Part shown: positions 1 through 6,703 of the stretch, piece by piece
Numbering within the stretch: position 1 is the first letter of the stretch
Layout of the letters: every line of letters begins with the position of its first letter
NCBI RefSeq assembly: GCF_001854865.1
Contig: NZ_MDDW01000001.1
Location: 454,050 to 462,347 of the forward strand
Reading direction: 5' to 3'
DNA: 8,298 bases
From: Rhizobium sp. LCM 4573
GTDB taxonomy: Bacteria; Pseudomonadota; Alphaproteobacteria; Rhizobiales; Rhizobiaceae
Notes under the pieces: model-generated
Databases searched by the model: none
Seen by the model: only the letters and a program-made list of their open reading frames with translations
Told to the model about the DNA's origin: nothing
Translations under genes and position numbers: made by a program

Positions 1-683
1 CGATCGGTGAAGTCGTCTCGGAAGGAAATGTCGGTCTCATGCAGGCCGTCAAGAAGTTCGATCCGGAGCGCGGTTTCCGCCTGGCTACCTATGCCATGTG
101 GTGGATCAAGGCTTCCATCCAGGAATACATCCTGCGGTCCTGGTCCCTCGTGAAGATGGGCACGACCGCCAACCAGAAGCGCCTGTTCTTCAACCTGCGC
201 CGGCTCAAGGGCCGCATCCAGGCGATCGATGACGGCGACCTGAAGCCGGAGCACGTCAAGGAAATCGCCACGAAGCTGAACGTCTCCGAAGAGGAAGTGG
301 TTTCCATGAACCGCCGCCTTTCCGGCGATGCTTCGCTGAATGCGCCGATCCGTGCCGCGGAAGGCGAAGCCGGCCAGTGGCAGGATTGGCTGGTGGACGA
401 AAACGACAGCCAGGAAGAAGTGCTGATCGAGCAGGACGAGCTCGATACTCGCCGCCGCATGCTTGCCAAGGCCCTGAGCGTGCTGAACGAGCGCGAGCGC
501 CGCATTTTCGAAGCCCGCCGCCTTGCCGATGAACCGGTGACCCTGGAAGAGCTTTCGGCCGAGTTCGACATCAGCCGCGAACGCGTGCGCCAGATCGAGG
601 TTCGCGCCTTCGAGAAAGTGCAGGAAGCCGTCCGCAAGGAAGCGCTCGCCCAGGCGCAGGCTCTGCGCGTCGTCGATGCCTGA
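1..683 (+). CDS. rpoH: RNA polymerase heat-shock sigma factor RpoH (sigma-32), 5' end missing
   Basis: This encodes the alternative sigma factor that directs RNA polymerase to heat-shock promoters (chaperones, proteases). The reading frame is open from base 3, so the gene begins before the window; 226 residues are visible and roughly the first 70-80 of a ~300-residue protein are missing. What remains runs from region 2 (EGNVGLMQAVKKFDPERGF, then the ATYAMWWIKASIQEYILRSW core/-10-binding block at visible residues 30-48) to region 4. The RpoH box, diagnostic for sigma-32 over other sigma-70 proteins, is present as QKRLFFNLR at about visible residues 58-66 (E. coli has QRKLFFNLR). The C-terminal helix-turn-helix that reads the -35 element is TLEELSAEFDISRERVRQIE. 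The tail ALAQAQALRVVDA resembles rhizobial RpoH1 rather than RpoH2, from memory. Many rhizobia have two or more rpoH copies. It stops at TGA 681-683, followed by a strong terminator. Confidence 0.95.
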   Translation, partial: IGEVVSEGNVGLMQAVKKFDPERGFRLATYAMWWIKASIQEYILRSWSLVKMGTTANQKRLFFNLRRLKGRIQAIDDGDLKPEHVKEIATKLNVSEEEVVSMNRRLSGDASLNAPIRAAEGEAGQWQDWLVDENDSQEEVLIEQDELDTRRRMLAKALSVLNERERRIFEARRLADEPVTLEELSAEFDISRERVRQIEVRAFEKVQEAVRKEALAQAQALRVVDA

Positions 684-705
684 ACCCGCGCAAAACCGAA
701 CATGA

Positions 706-731
706 AAAAGGGCTGCCTCGGCAGCCCTTTT
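706..731 (+). terminator. Rho-independent terminator of rpoH, probably bidirectional
   Basis: A perfect inverted repeat, AAAAGGGCTGC - CTCG - GCAGCCCTTTT, lies 22 bases after the rpoH stop. On the + strand the GC-rich stem is followed by TTTTCTTT; on the minus strand it is followed by TTTTT. The minus-strand PepSY gene stops at 756, just 24 bases away, so the same hairpin can end both convergent transcripts. Confidence 0.9.
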
Positions 732-755
732 CTTTGCGCGCCGAAGACCCGGCAA

Positions 756-2177
756 CTACTCTGCCGGCGCCTTGACGCCGCTCACGCCCTTCCGGCCCGA
801 GAGCTTCCATCGGACGATATCCACGGCCAGAAACGCCACCAGGCTTGCCCCCATTACCGGCAGCGCCCAGCTGAGCGCGGCGGCAATGAGGATTGCGCCG
901 ATCTTCGCCGGTGGGGAAAGATAGGTCCAGGCGCGGGTCAGCGTACGCGGTACAGCGCCGGGAGCCGGCCTCCTCGTCCACCAGATCCGGTAGCCGTAGA
1001 CGATCATCACGATCAGCGCGGTGCCGAGCGCCGCCATGACGATCTGGTTGGCGGCGCCGAAGAGTATGCCCATATGCGCATCGATCCCCCAGCGGATCAG
1101 CTTCGCCACGATCGGAAAGGTCTCAAAATCGGCCCGACTGGTCACCTGAAGGGTTTGCGGATCGATGGCGATCGTATCCACCTGAGTCGGCCATTGCCGA
1201 TCATATTCACGCACCAGCCAGGCCTGGCCATCAGCCCGCGGCGGACGGAGTTCGAGCATGCCGGAATCGATTCCGGCCTCCCGCGATATGGCCAGAACCC
1301 GATCGAGTTGCGCCACCGGATCGACGGCCACTTCATGCATGGCCATATGACCATGCCCTTCCCCGCTGCCGTGATGGGTGTGCTCCCCCTGCGGAGCCGA
1401 GGGAGACGCGCCGTCGAGCGCCAGCGAAACCGAAGGCGTGACCCAGCCCACCTCGGACCGGAACCGGTCGATACGATCTCCGGCCCAGCGGGACCATGTC
1501 AGCCCCGTTGCCGAAAGGAACAGAAGCCCCACTGCGATCCAGAGGCCGATCAGGCTATGGAGACGGCGCATCGCGAAGGCTTGGCGCGCCTTTTCGGCGG
1601 TGGGCCGAACGGCCTTGCGCCGCCAGAACCAGAGTAGAACGCCGCCGAGCACCGCCAACCAGAGCCAGGAGGCGGCAAGCTCGCTGTAATAGCGGCCGGG
1701 TTCGCCGAGAAGCAGGTTGCGGTGAAGATAATCGAGGGTCGTTCGAAACGGCAGGATGCCGCTGGTCCCATAGACCACCAAATCCCCCTGAATTTTCAGG
1801 GATACCGGATCGACGAAGATGGCCCGGCTTTCGGATTCGCCGAGACCGGGCTCGCTGAACATCACCTGCGTGGTCATGCCCTCTTCGGGCGCGGGACGGA
1901 TCGCGAAGAGCCTCGGCCCCTCGCCTATGAACCCGCGCGCCGCCTCCGCCTGCGCGGCAAGCGGCTGAGGGCTGCCTGCCGTCGCAGCGTAGAGCTGGTC
2001 GCGATAGAGCCAGGTTTCGATCTGCGGCGTCACGACGTAGAGGACGCCGGAAAACGCCGCGGCGAGAATGAAGGGGCCGACGAAGAGGCCGACATAGAAA
2101 TGCAGTCTCAGGATGAAGAGCTTCATCGCTCCGTCCTGATCGCGGGCTTCGGAACGCGGGTTCACATCAATAGACAT
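756..2177 (-). CDS. PepSY-associated transmembrane protein with His-rich periplasmic loop (PiuB-like)
   Basis: This is a 473-residue inner-membrane protein of the PepSY/PiuB type (iron-regulated membrane protein family), whose members are usually linked to siderophore or metal uptake; the precise reaction is not known. Visible membrane segments are about residues 28-49 (LHFYVGLFVGPFILAAAFSGVLYVV), 168-186, 208-228, 375-397 and 424-456. Conserved family histidines sit beside them: H26 in RLHFYVG, H152 in YLHRNLL, H207 in RRLHSLIG and H368 in DAHMG. The loop before the last part of the protein holds HTHHGSGEGHGHMAMH (residues 266-281): six His and two Met in 16 residues, a likely metal-binding patch. 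The ATG at 2177 has a GAGGGG ribosome site about 8 bases upstream; an internal ATG (residue 18, MKLFILRLHFYVG) is closer to the usual family start and is an alternative. It lies downstream of a DUF2946-like gene and a possible 39-codon frame that overlaps its start. Family call sure, substrate inferred. Confidence 0.88.
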   Translation of the reverse strand: MSIDVNPRSEARDQDGAMKLFILRLHFYVGLFVGPFILAAAFSGVLYVVTPQIETWLYRDQLYAATAGSPQPLAAQAEAARGFIGEGPRLFAIRPAPEEGMTTQVMFSEPGLGESESRAIFVDPVSLKIQGDLVVYGTSGILPFRTTLDYLHRNLLLGEPGRYYSELAASWLWLAVLGGVLLWFWRRKAVRPTAEKARQAFAMRRLHSLIGLWIAVGLLFLSATGLTWSRWAGDRIDRFRSEVGWVTPSVSLALDGASPSAPQGEHTHHGSGEGHGHMAMHEVAVDPVAQLDRVLAISREAGIDSGMLELRPPRADGQAWLVREYDRQWPTQVDTIAIDPQTLQVTSRADFETFPIVAKLIRWGIDAHMGILFGAANQIVMAALGTALIVMIVYGYRIWWTRRPAPGAVPRTLTRAWTYLSPPAKIGAILIAAALSWALPVMGASLVAFLAVDIVRWKLSGRKGVSGVKAPAE

Positions 2178-2281
2178 GCCACCCCCCTCGCGGAAAGGCC
2201 CGCCCGAGAACCGGACAAGGGTGGTGAAACGGACAAGGCAACCGGCGGCAAGACAAGCCGCGCCTGCGGAAGGTTGAACAT
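2162..2281 (-). CDS. Possible 39-residue leader/mini-ORF overlapping the PepSY gene start
   Basis: An ATG at 2281 follows a near-perfect ribosome site (GGAGG, five-base spacer AAACC). It opens a frame of 39 codons that ends at TGA 2164-2162, sixteen bases inside the PepSY gene, in another frame. The peptide begins MFNLPQARLVLPPVALSVSPP and ends GVACLLM. It has no recognised domain, and the repeated TTG codons and Pro/Ser/Leu-rich make-up are not typical of good rhizobial coding sequence. The strong ribosome site and the overlap suggest translational coupling to the PepSY gene, or the surviving front end of a lost gene. It is too short to judge by composition alone. Confidence 0.35.
   Translation of the reverse strand: MFNLPQARLVLPPVALSVSPPLSGSRAGLSARGVACLLM
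2212..2238. repeat. Short direct repeat CGGACAAGG x2, 18-base period
   Basis: CGGACAAGG occurs at 2212-2220 and again at 2230-2238, exactly 18 bases apart, in the stretch ahead of the PepSY start codon (2177, minus strand). A same-face repeat of this kind can be a regulator site, but it also lies inside the 39-codon frame (six codons apart) and nine bases is short enough for chance. Confidence 0.25.
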
Positions 2282-2340
2282 GGTTTCCTCCAAGGACGTA
2301 TGGGCGGCGTGCGCTTCACGCCGGATCGAGTGGTCGAACG

Positions 2341-2739
2341 TCAGATGGAGAATGCAGGAGGAGCACGTGCTTCCCCCGTAAGCCCGAGGGCGCGCGGAGC
2401 AAGAACAGCGAAAACTGTCTCAAAGGATTGGTGTGCCGCATGCGGTCGGTGATCGTTGAGAACGAAGCTTTCCGGCGGAAAGCCATGCCCGATCGAACAC
2501 GCGATCTGACACGCCGCCGAGCAGCAATCCGGCCATGAAGCGTCGGGGGAATGCTTTTGCGGCAGCGTCTCCGTGCCGTGGGTCGCGCAGATAACGAGCA
2601 TCGGATCGGTTTCAGCCGATGCCATCGATGCCTGCGCATAAGCGCCGATCGCGCCCTGCAGCGTGAGCATGACGGCAATCAGGGCGGCGAGAACCCCGCC
2701 GCTCATTGCATCGCCGATAATCCGCCTGATGTCGCGCAT
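2341..2739 (-). CDS. DUF2946-like small membrane/exported protein with clustered cysteines
   Basis: This encodes 132 residues of unknown function. Residues 13-33 (SGGVLAALIAVMLTLQGAIGA) form a membrane anchor or uncleaved signal; an AYAQA sequence just after could be a cleavage site. The remainder has C51 in VICATHG, then C72, C73, C77 and C81 in DCCSAACQIAC, several histidines, and ends with ARAPP near the C-terminus. A Cys/His block followed by an R-x-P-P tail is the pattern I associate with DUF2946, a family commonly found beside TonB-dependent receptors and PepSY proteins and often copper-linked. The same arrangement here (PepSY gene 163 bases downstream) supports that. The start ATG at 2739 has only a weak GTGAAG ribosome site; an internal ATG at residue 12 is possible. 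Family assignment is from pattern memory and the metal role is inference. Confidence 0.72.
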   Translation of the reverse strand: MRDIRRIIGDAMSGGVLAALIAVMLTLQGAIGAYAQASMASAETDPMLVICATHGTETLPQKHSPDASWPDCCSAACQIACSIGHGFPPESFVLNDHRPHAAHQSFETVFAVLAPRALGLTGEARAPPAFSI

Positions 2740-2774
2740 GACTTCACATGCCCCGGCAAGCCGCCGCTTGTCAC

Positions 2775-2803
2775 TGCGGCACGTTGACCTTCAACGCGCC
2801 GCA
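2775..2803 (-). terminator. 13-bp hairpin after the acidic membrane protein gene
   Basis: Read on the minus strand, TGCGGCGCGTTGA - AGG - TCAACGTGCCGCA pairs over 13 positions with one G-U wobble, and begins 18 bases past the TAA of the acidic membrane protein gene. No T-tract follows, so it is not a standard intrinsic terminator. It may protect a 3' end, reduce read-through into the DUF2946-like gene, or be an operator in front of that gene. The mismatch on the + strand (A-C) but wobble on the minus strand fits a role in minus-strand RNA. Confidence 0.5.
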
Positions 2804-2820
2804 GCGAAATTCAGTTCGCC

Positions 2821-5058
2821 TTACTGGCTGCTGGCGGAGTTCCCGAGCGCGGCCCATTCCCGGATCGCCTCGTTGAACGCCTGCACCCCGGCCGGGCCCT
2901 TCTGCAGCGTGAGCAGGGCGCGGCGGCCATTCCGGTAAGCCACCGGAATATCCATCCAGTCGCGGCTGCGCAACAGCTCCAGATTGGTGGTCCGCGCATC
3001 GGGGAAGTCGTTCAGCGCGATCATGTGGAAGTCATCCGTGATCTTCGCCGGAACGGCGATCAGCGCATTGCCCCGATCCTGCTCAGTCTGCTTCATCGCT
3101 ATGCGCTGAACGCTGTCGATCGCTCCGCCCTCGAAATCCGGCGGAACCGAGAAGACGATCTCGATCAGATGGCTTGCCGGCAGCGACGGGTCGGCATTGC
3201 GCTTGACGGTGATGAGCGCGGTCAGCCCGCGGCCCGGAACGGCGATGCGTCCCTGCACTACCGGCTCCTGTGCGCCGTTTTCGCCCGGTTCGCGCTGGAG
3301 CGACCAGGAAACCGCTCCTTCGATCGCGGTCGGAGCCGTCTGGCCGAGCCGCTCCTCGTAGAGGAACATCTTCTCGCCTGCCAGCGCCGGCGCATCCGAC
3401 GGATTGGCGGTCGGCGCGGGCTGATTGCCGGCGGCCTCTGCGCCCTGCTCGCCGGTGGCGGCAGGCGTCGTTCCCTGAGCGGGTGGCTCGGAAGCGGCAG
3501 GCGCCGGCGGCGAATTCAGCGAAGCGACGGACTGGCCTTCGGCACCGCCGGCGGGCGCGCCGCCCGGTCCCTCGTCCACTTCCGTACCGTCCGGCAGCAG
3601 ACGCTGCGTGAACTTGCTGCCGGCGACCGACCCATCGTCCGGGGTCGGAGCTGCGGCACCATTTCCATTGCCGTTCGACGGCTGCGCGGGAGGCGTCTGC
3701 GGCGTGGCGGGCGTCGTCTCCGCGGAAGGCGTCTCCGTTCCGGGCGGGCCTGGCTCCACGAAGGCGCTGACCATTTCCGTCAAAGCCTCCCGGTTCAGCC
3801 AGAGGCCATAGCCGCCGCCGAGAACGACGACGAGGCCCAGCAAGCCGAGAACCACACCGGTATAGCTGCGCTTCTTTTCGGGAGTGACGCGATAGGTCTT
3901 GGCGACGGGCGCATCGTCCTTCGCGCTTTCGGCCGCGAGCGGATCACGCGTCGTGCCAGTGAAGGGCGCGTCCTTGTTGTAGCCGATCAGCTCTTCCAAG
4001 TCGGCCCAGGGATCGCTTTCCTCCTTGCGGGTACCGTCCGCCTGCCGATCCTCGGCCGAAGACTTTGCCCCGAACTCGGGAAGATCGGAGACGGAAGGCA
4101 TCCGTACCGAATCGGCCGCGACATTCGTTTCCTGAACGAAACGGGCGTCGATCGGCTCCGCCGCGGCGGCGTGGCTGTCGGCCTCCTCCCCCTTGCGGGT
4201 CGGCAAGGAAAGATCCGGAACGTCATTCCATGCCGATTCGGCTTCCGCGGCCTGCCGCGTTTCGGCGGGCTCGTTCCAGCCCCACTCCTCTTCCGGACGC
4301 TGCGCGGCGGCCGCCGATTCATGCTCCCAAGCGGGCTCCTGCGGCTGGCCGGCTGCAACCGGCTCTTCCTCATGCGCGGGATGGTAACCGTTGGCGGAAT
4401 ATTCGGAGGACGGCGCCGGTTCCTCGGCAAGCCTGTCCGAGGTATCCTCCAAGCGCGGGATCGTCTCGTAAGGCGCCTCGTCCGGCGAAGCGGAAGCCCG
4501 AATCGTATCCTCTTCCGGTATCTCGTCGCGCCAGTCGCCGTAACGCTGGGGTTCTTCGCCCGAGGGCTCCTGCTCTTCAGGCGCGGCCGCTACCTGCTCC
4601 GCTTCCTCCTCCGGATAGGCGGGAGTGCTTTCCGCATAGGCTTCGCTTTCAGCCTGCGGCTCCGGCTCATGCGCCTCGGCTTCCTCCGCGACAGGCTCTT
4701 CGGCCGCAACGGTCTCCTGCTCGGCCTGCTCCTCGTAGGTATCCGGCTCCTCCTGGGCAGCCGGCTCCTCGGCAAGAGCCTCCTCGGTCTCCGCCGGATA
4801 GGAGACCGGCTCCTCGGCAAGCGCCGGCTCTTCGATCGGCGGCAGGGCCTCGGCGTGCTCGCCCTCCACCTCGACGATCGCCGCTTCCAGCTTTTCCATC
4901 TGCCGGCGCAGCATGTCGTCCGAGGGACGCGGCTTCATGTTCTCTAGCTGCCGCTGGACCGCGCTACGAGCCTTGTCGTAGACCTTCGTCCGCATTTCGG
5001 GCGTATTGTTCGCCAGACCGTCCACGGCGCGGCGGATAACCGCTACAAAATCAGCCAT
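2821..5058 (-). CDS. Unrecognised acidic single-pass membrane protein, 745 residues
   Basis: I do not recognise a named family. In order (numbered from the upstream GTG, two residues ahead of the chosen start), there is an N-terminal helical segment (ADFVAVIRRAVDGLANN to about residue 67, charged and possibly coiled); a very Glu/Pro/Ala-rich low-complexity region at about 68-300 with repeated LAEEP/EEPVAEE units; a more mixed stretch with KKRS just before one membrane helix at about 402-423 (TGVVLGLLGLVVVLGGGYGLWL); a Pro/Ala/Gly/Thr-rich linker to about 560; and a folded-looking C-terminal domain of about 180 residues (KMFLYEERL to the end). Positive charges before the helix put the N-terminus in the cytoplasm and the C-terminal domain in the periplasm. 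The ATG at 5058 is preferred over the GTG at 5064, because GAG in GAGAAAG is well spaced only for the ATG. It lies 58 bases after purA on the same strand, probably co-transcribed. The layout recalls cell-envelope or division scaffolds, but that is only architecture. Confidence 0.85.
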   Translation of the reverse strand: MADFVAVIRRAVDGLANNTPEMRTKVYDKARSAVQRQLENMKPRPSDDMLRRQMEKLEAAIVEVEGEHAEALPPIEEPALAEEPVSYPAETEEALAEEPAAQEEPDTYEEQAEQETVAAEEPVAEEAEAHEPEPQAESEAYAESTPAYPEEEAEQVAAAPEEQEPSGEEPQRYGDWRDEIPEEDTIRASASPDEAPYETIPRLEDTSDRLAEEPAPSSEYSANGYHPAHEEEPVAAGQPQEPAWEHESAAAAQRPEEEWGWNEPAETRQAAEAESAWNDVPDLSLPTRKGEEADSHAAAAEPIDARFVQETNVAADSVRMPSVSDLPEFGAKSSAEDRQADGTRKEESDPWADLEELIGYNKDAPFTGTTRDPLAAESAKDDAPVAKTYRVTPEKKRSYTGVVLGLLGLVVVLGGGYGLWLNREALTEMVSAFVEPGPPGTETPSAETTPATPQTPPAQPSNGNGNGAAAPTPDDGSVAGSKFTQRLLPDGTEVDEGPGGAPAGGAEGQSVASLNSPPAPAASEPPAQGTTPAATGEQGAEAAGNQPAPTANPSDAPALAGEKMFLYEERLGQTAPTAIEGAVSWSLQREPGENGAQEPVVQGRIAVPGRGLTALITVKRNADPSLPASHLIEIVFSVPPDFEGGAIDSVQRIAMKQTEQDRGNALIAVPAKITDDFHMIALNDFPDARTTNLELLRSRDWMDIPVAYRNGRRALLTLQKGPAGVQAFNEAIREWAALGNSASSQ

Positions 5059-5073
5059 CAGCACTTTCTCACG

Positions 5074-5097
5074 TTCATCGGCTTAACGCCGGATGAA
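5074..5097 (-). other. Bulged hairpin between purA and the acidic membrane protein gene
   Basis: On the minus strand, TTCATC(C)GGC - GTTAA - GCCGATGAA forms a nine-pair stem with one bulged C and a five-base loop, in the 58-base gap after the purA stop. No T-run follows. It could act as an attenuator, RNA processing site or 3' end stabiliser, allowing unequal expression of purA and the next gene. Confidence 0.4.
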
Positions 5098-5116
5098 AGG
5101 TAACCATTTTGAGACA

Positions 5117-6415
5117 TTAGTCTTCAAACGGATCAGTCACAAGTATGGTGTCCTCGCGCTCCGGACTGGTCGAAAGTAGCGCGACGGGCGCGCCGATCAA
5201 TTCTTCCACCTGGCGGACATATTTGATCGCCTGAGCCGGCAGATCCGCCCATTTGCGGGCGCCGACAGTGGATTCCTTCCAGCCTTCGAGCGTGATGTAG
5301 ACCGGCTCGACGCGAGCCTGGGCGCCCTGGCTTGCCGGCAGGTGATCGATCCGCTCTCCATCGAGCATGTAGCCGACGCAGATTTTCAGCTCGTCGAGAC
5401 CATCGAGCACGTCGAGCTTGGTCAGCGCGATGCCGGTGATTCCATTGGTCGCCACCGACTGACGCACCAGCGCGGCATCGAACCAGCCGCAGCGGCGCTT
5501 GCGGCCCGTTACCGTGCCGAACTCATGGCCACGCTCGCCCAGGAACTGGCCGATCTCGTCGTTGAGTTCCGTCGGGAACGGTCCCTCGCCGACGCGGGTC
5601 GTGTAGGCCTTGGTGATGCCGAGGATATAGCCAAGCGCACCGGGACCCATGCCGGAACCAGCGGCCGCCTGACCGGCGACCGTGTTGGACGAGGTGACGA
5701 AGGGATAGGTGCCGTGATCGATATCGAGCAGTGAACCCTGGGCACCTTCGAACAGGATGCGCGAACCCTTGCGGCGCTCCTTGTCCAGAAGCTCCCAGAC
5801 GGTTTCGCGGTAAGGCAGGACCCGCTCGGCAACCGACATGAGCTCCTGCATGATGGTCTCATGCGAAACTTCCGAAACGCCGAAGCCGCGACGCAGCGCG
5901 TTGTGATGGGTGAGGATGCGGTCGACCTTGGCCGAAAGCGCTTCCGGATCGGCAAGGTCCATGACGCGGATGGCGCGCCGGCCAACCTTGTCCTCGTAGG
6001 CCGGGCCGATGCCGCGCCGTGTCGTGCCGATCTTGGTGCCGCTGTTGGAGGCCGCGTCCTCGCGCATGCCGTCCAGTTCGCGGTGCAGCGAGAGAATCAG
6101 CGTCGCATTGTCGGCGATGCGCAGGTTCTCGGGCGCAATCTTGACGCCCTGCTTTTCAAGCTTATCGATCTCGGCGACCAGCGCATGCGGATCGACCACC
6201 ACGCCGTTGCCGATGACCGCCAGCTTGCCGGGACGCACGACGCCGGAGGGCAGCAGGGAAAGCTTATAGCTCGTGCCGTCGATCACCAGCGTATGGCCGG
6301 CATTGTGCCCGCCCTGGAAGCGCACGACGATATCGGCGCGTTCCGAAAGCCAGTCGACAATCTTGCCCTTGCCTTCGTCGCCCCACTGCGAACCGATCAC
6401 CACGACATTCGTCAT
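5117..6415 (-). CDS. purA: Adenylosuccinate synthetase
   Basis: This cytoplasmic enzyme makes adenylosuccinate from IMP and aspartate with GTP hydrolysis, the first step from IMP to AMP. The 432 residues equal the E. coli length. The N-terminal GTP/IMP loop WGDEGKGK (residues 11-18) carries the catalytic Asp13; [10 protein letters not shown] has the catalytic His41; [11 protein letters not shown] is the second family signature; [13 protein letters not shown] is the aspartate-binding loop with its arginines; and LTKLDVLDG is the guanine-recognition motif. The frame stays open a further 47 codons upstream, but the ATG at 6415 is the start: the [18 protein letters not shown] beginning matches the family and AGGAAG lies six bases ahead of it. 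The stop is TAA at 5119-5117. I found no convincing promoter in the upstream gap. All key residues I checked are present. Confidence 0.98.
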   Translation of the reverse strand: MTNVVVIGSQWGDEGKGKIVDWLSERADIVVRFQGGHNAGHTLVIDGTSYKLSLLPSGVVRPGKLAVIGNGVVVDPHALVAEIDKLEKQGVKIAPENLRIADNATLILSLHRELDGMREDAASNSGTKIGTTRRGIGPAYEDKVGRRAIRVMDLADPEALSAKVDRILTHHNALRRGFGVSEVSHETIMQELMSVAERVLPYRETVWELLDKERRKGSRILFEGAQGSLLDIDHGTYPFVTSSNTVAGQAAAGSGMGPGALGYILGITKAYTTRVGEGPFPTELNDEIGQFLGERGHEFGTVTGRKRRCGWFDAALVRQSVATNGITGIALTKLDVLDGLDELKICVGYMLDGERIDHLPASQGAQARVEPVYITLEGWKESTVGARKWADLPAQAIKYVRQVEELIGAPVALLSTSPEREDTILVTDPFED

Positions 6416-6703
6416 TTTTCGCTTCCTGTTTTCCGGGCAAAGCCCAAACGTCCATACGCGCATAACCCCATAGATCGAAATGATCCATGGAAGGGACATG
6501 CGCCGATCCGAATTCCCACAGCGTTTTGTCTGTCGTACACGGCAAACGCGCTGCAAACGGCCGCATCTATACTGCCTTGGCGGGAGGAAAGCGACCTGTT
6601 TGTGGCCATGCCATGGTTTTTGCGTGACAAATCACCGGATCGCACGCTATTTCGCCCTGTCGCCAAAGGTCCGAGGGCTTTTGCGCCGACGAAGGAGAAT
6701 ATC
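6416..6703. other. Divergent intergenic region between purA and the EamA transporter gene
   Basis: These 288 bases separate two divergent genes and must hold both promoters. Apart from the + strand promoter candidate listed separately, I see a lone TATACT at 6568-6573 with no matching -35 box. Short frames on both strands cross the region, but their codon use is poor and they are not called. No riboswitch or clear operator is recognisable by eye. Confidence 0.5.
6624..6652 (+). promoter_or_regulatory. Candidate housekeeping promoter for the EamA transporter gene
   Basis: GTGACA (6624-6629) and CTATTT (6647-6652) are 17 bases apart. Each differs by one base from TTGACA and from the rhizobial -10 CTATAT. 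Transcription would begin near 6659 and give a leader of about 45 bases before the TTG start at 6704. This is a match by eye only. Confidence 0.4.

Noticed and set aside
702..1637. Long + strand frame opposite the PepSY gene
   Set aside because: Arg/His/Pro-rich translation without motifs; the minus strand has clear membrane segments and conserved His. It also starts inside the rpoH terminator.
2775..2803. MerR/CueR-type operator (TTGACCTT) in the hairpin ahead of the DUF2946-like gene
   Set aside because: Only one half resembles the copper-regulator site. The expected GGAAGGT half and the long-spacer promoter on the minus strand are absent.
3025..4947. 640-codon open frame on the + strand, opposite the acidic membrane protein gene
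   Set aside because: It is antisense, Arg/Leu-rich and low-complexity, exactly what a Glu/Pro/Ala-rich GC-rich gene gives on its other strand. No domain or ribosome site supports it.
6416..6556. 47-codon N-terminal extension of purA
   Set aside because: PurA proteins begin at [24 protein letters not shown] lies just before that ATG, and the resulting length (432) matches the family.
6568..6573. TATACT as a -10 box in the divergent gap
   Set aside because: No acceptable -35 element at 16-18 bases upstream on the + strand, so it was not called as a promoter.
5861..6703. Upstream extension of the transporter frame
   Set aside because: This part is antisense to purA and the family begins at YLATAALCWGGN; the ribosome site places the start at 6704.
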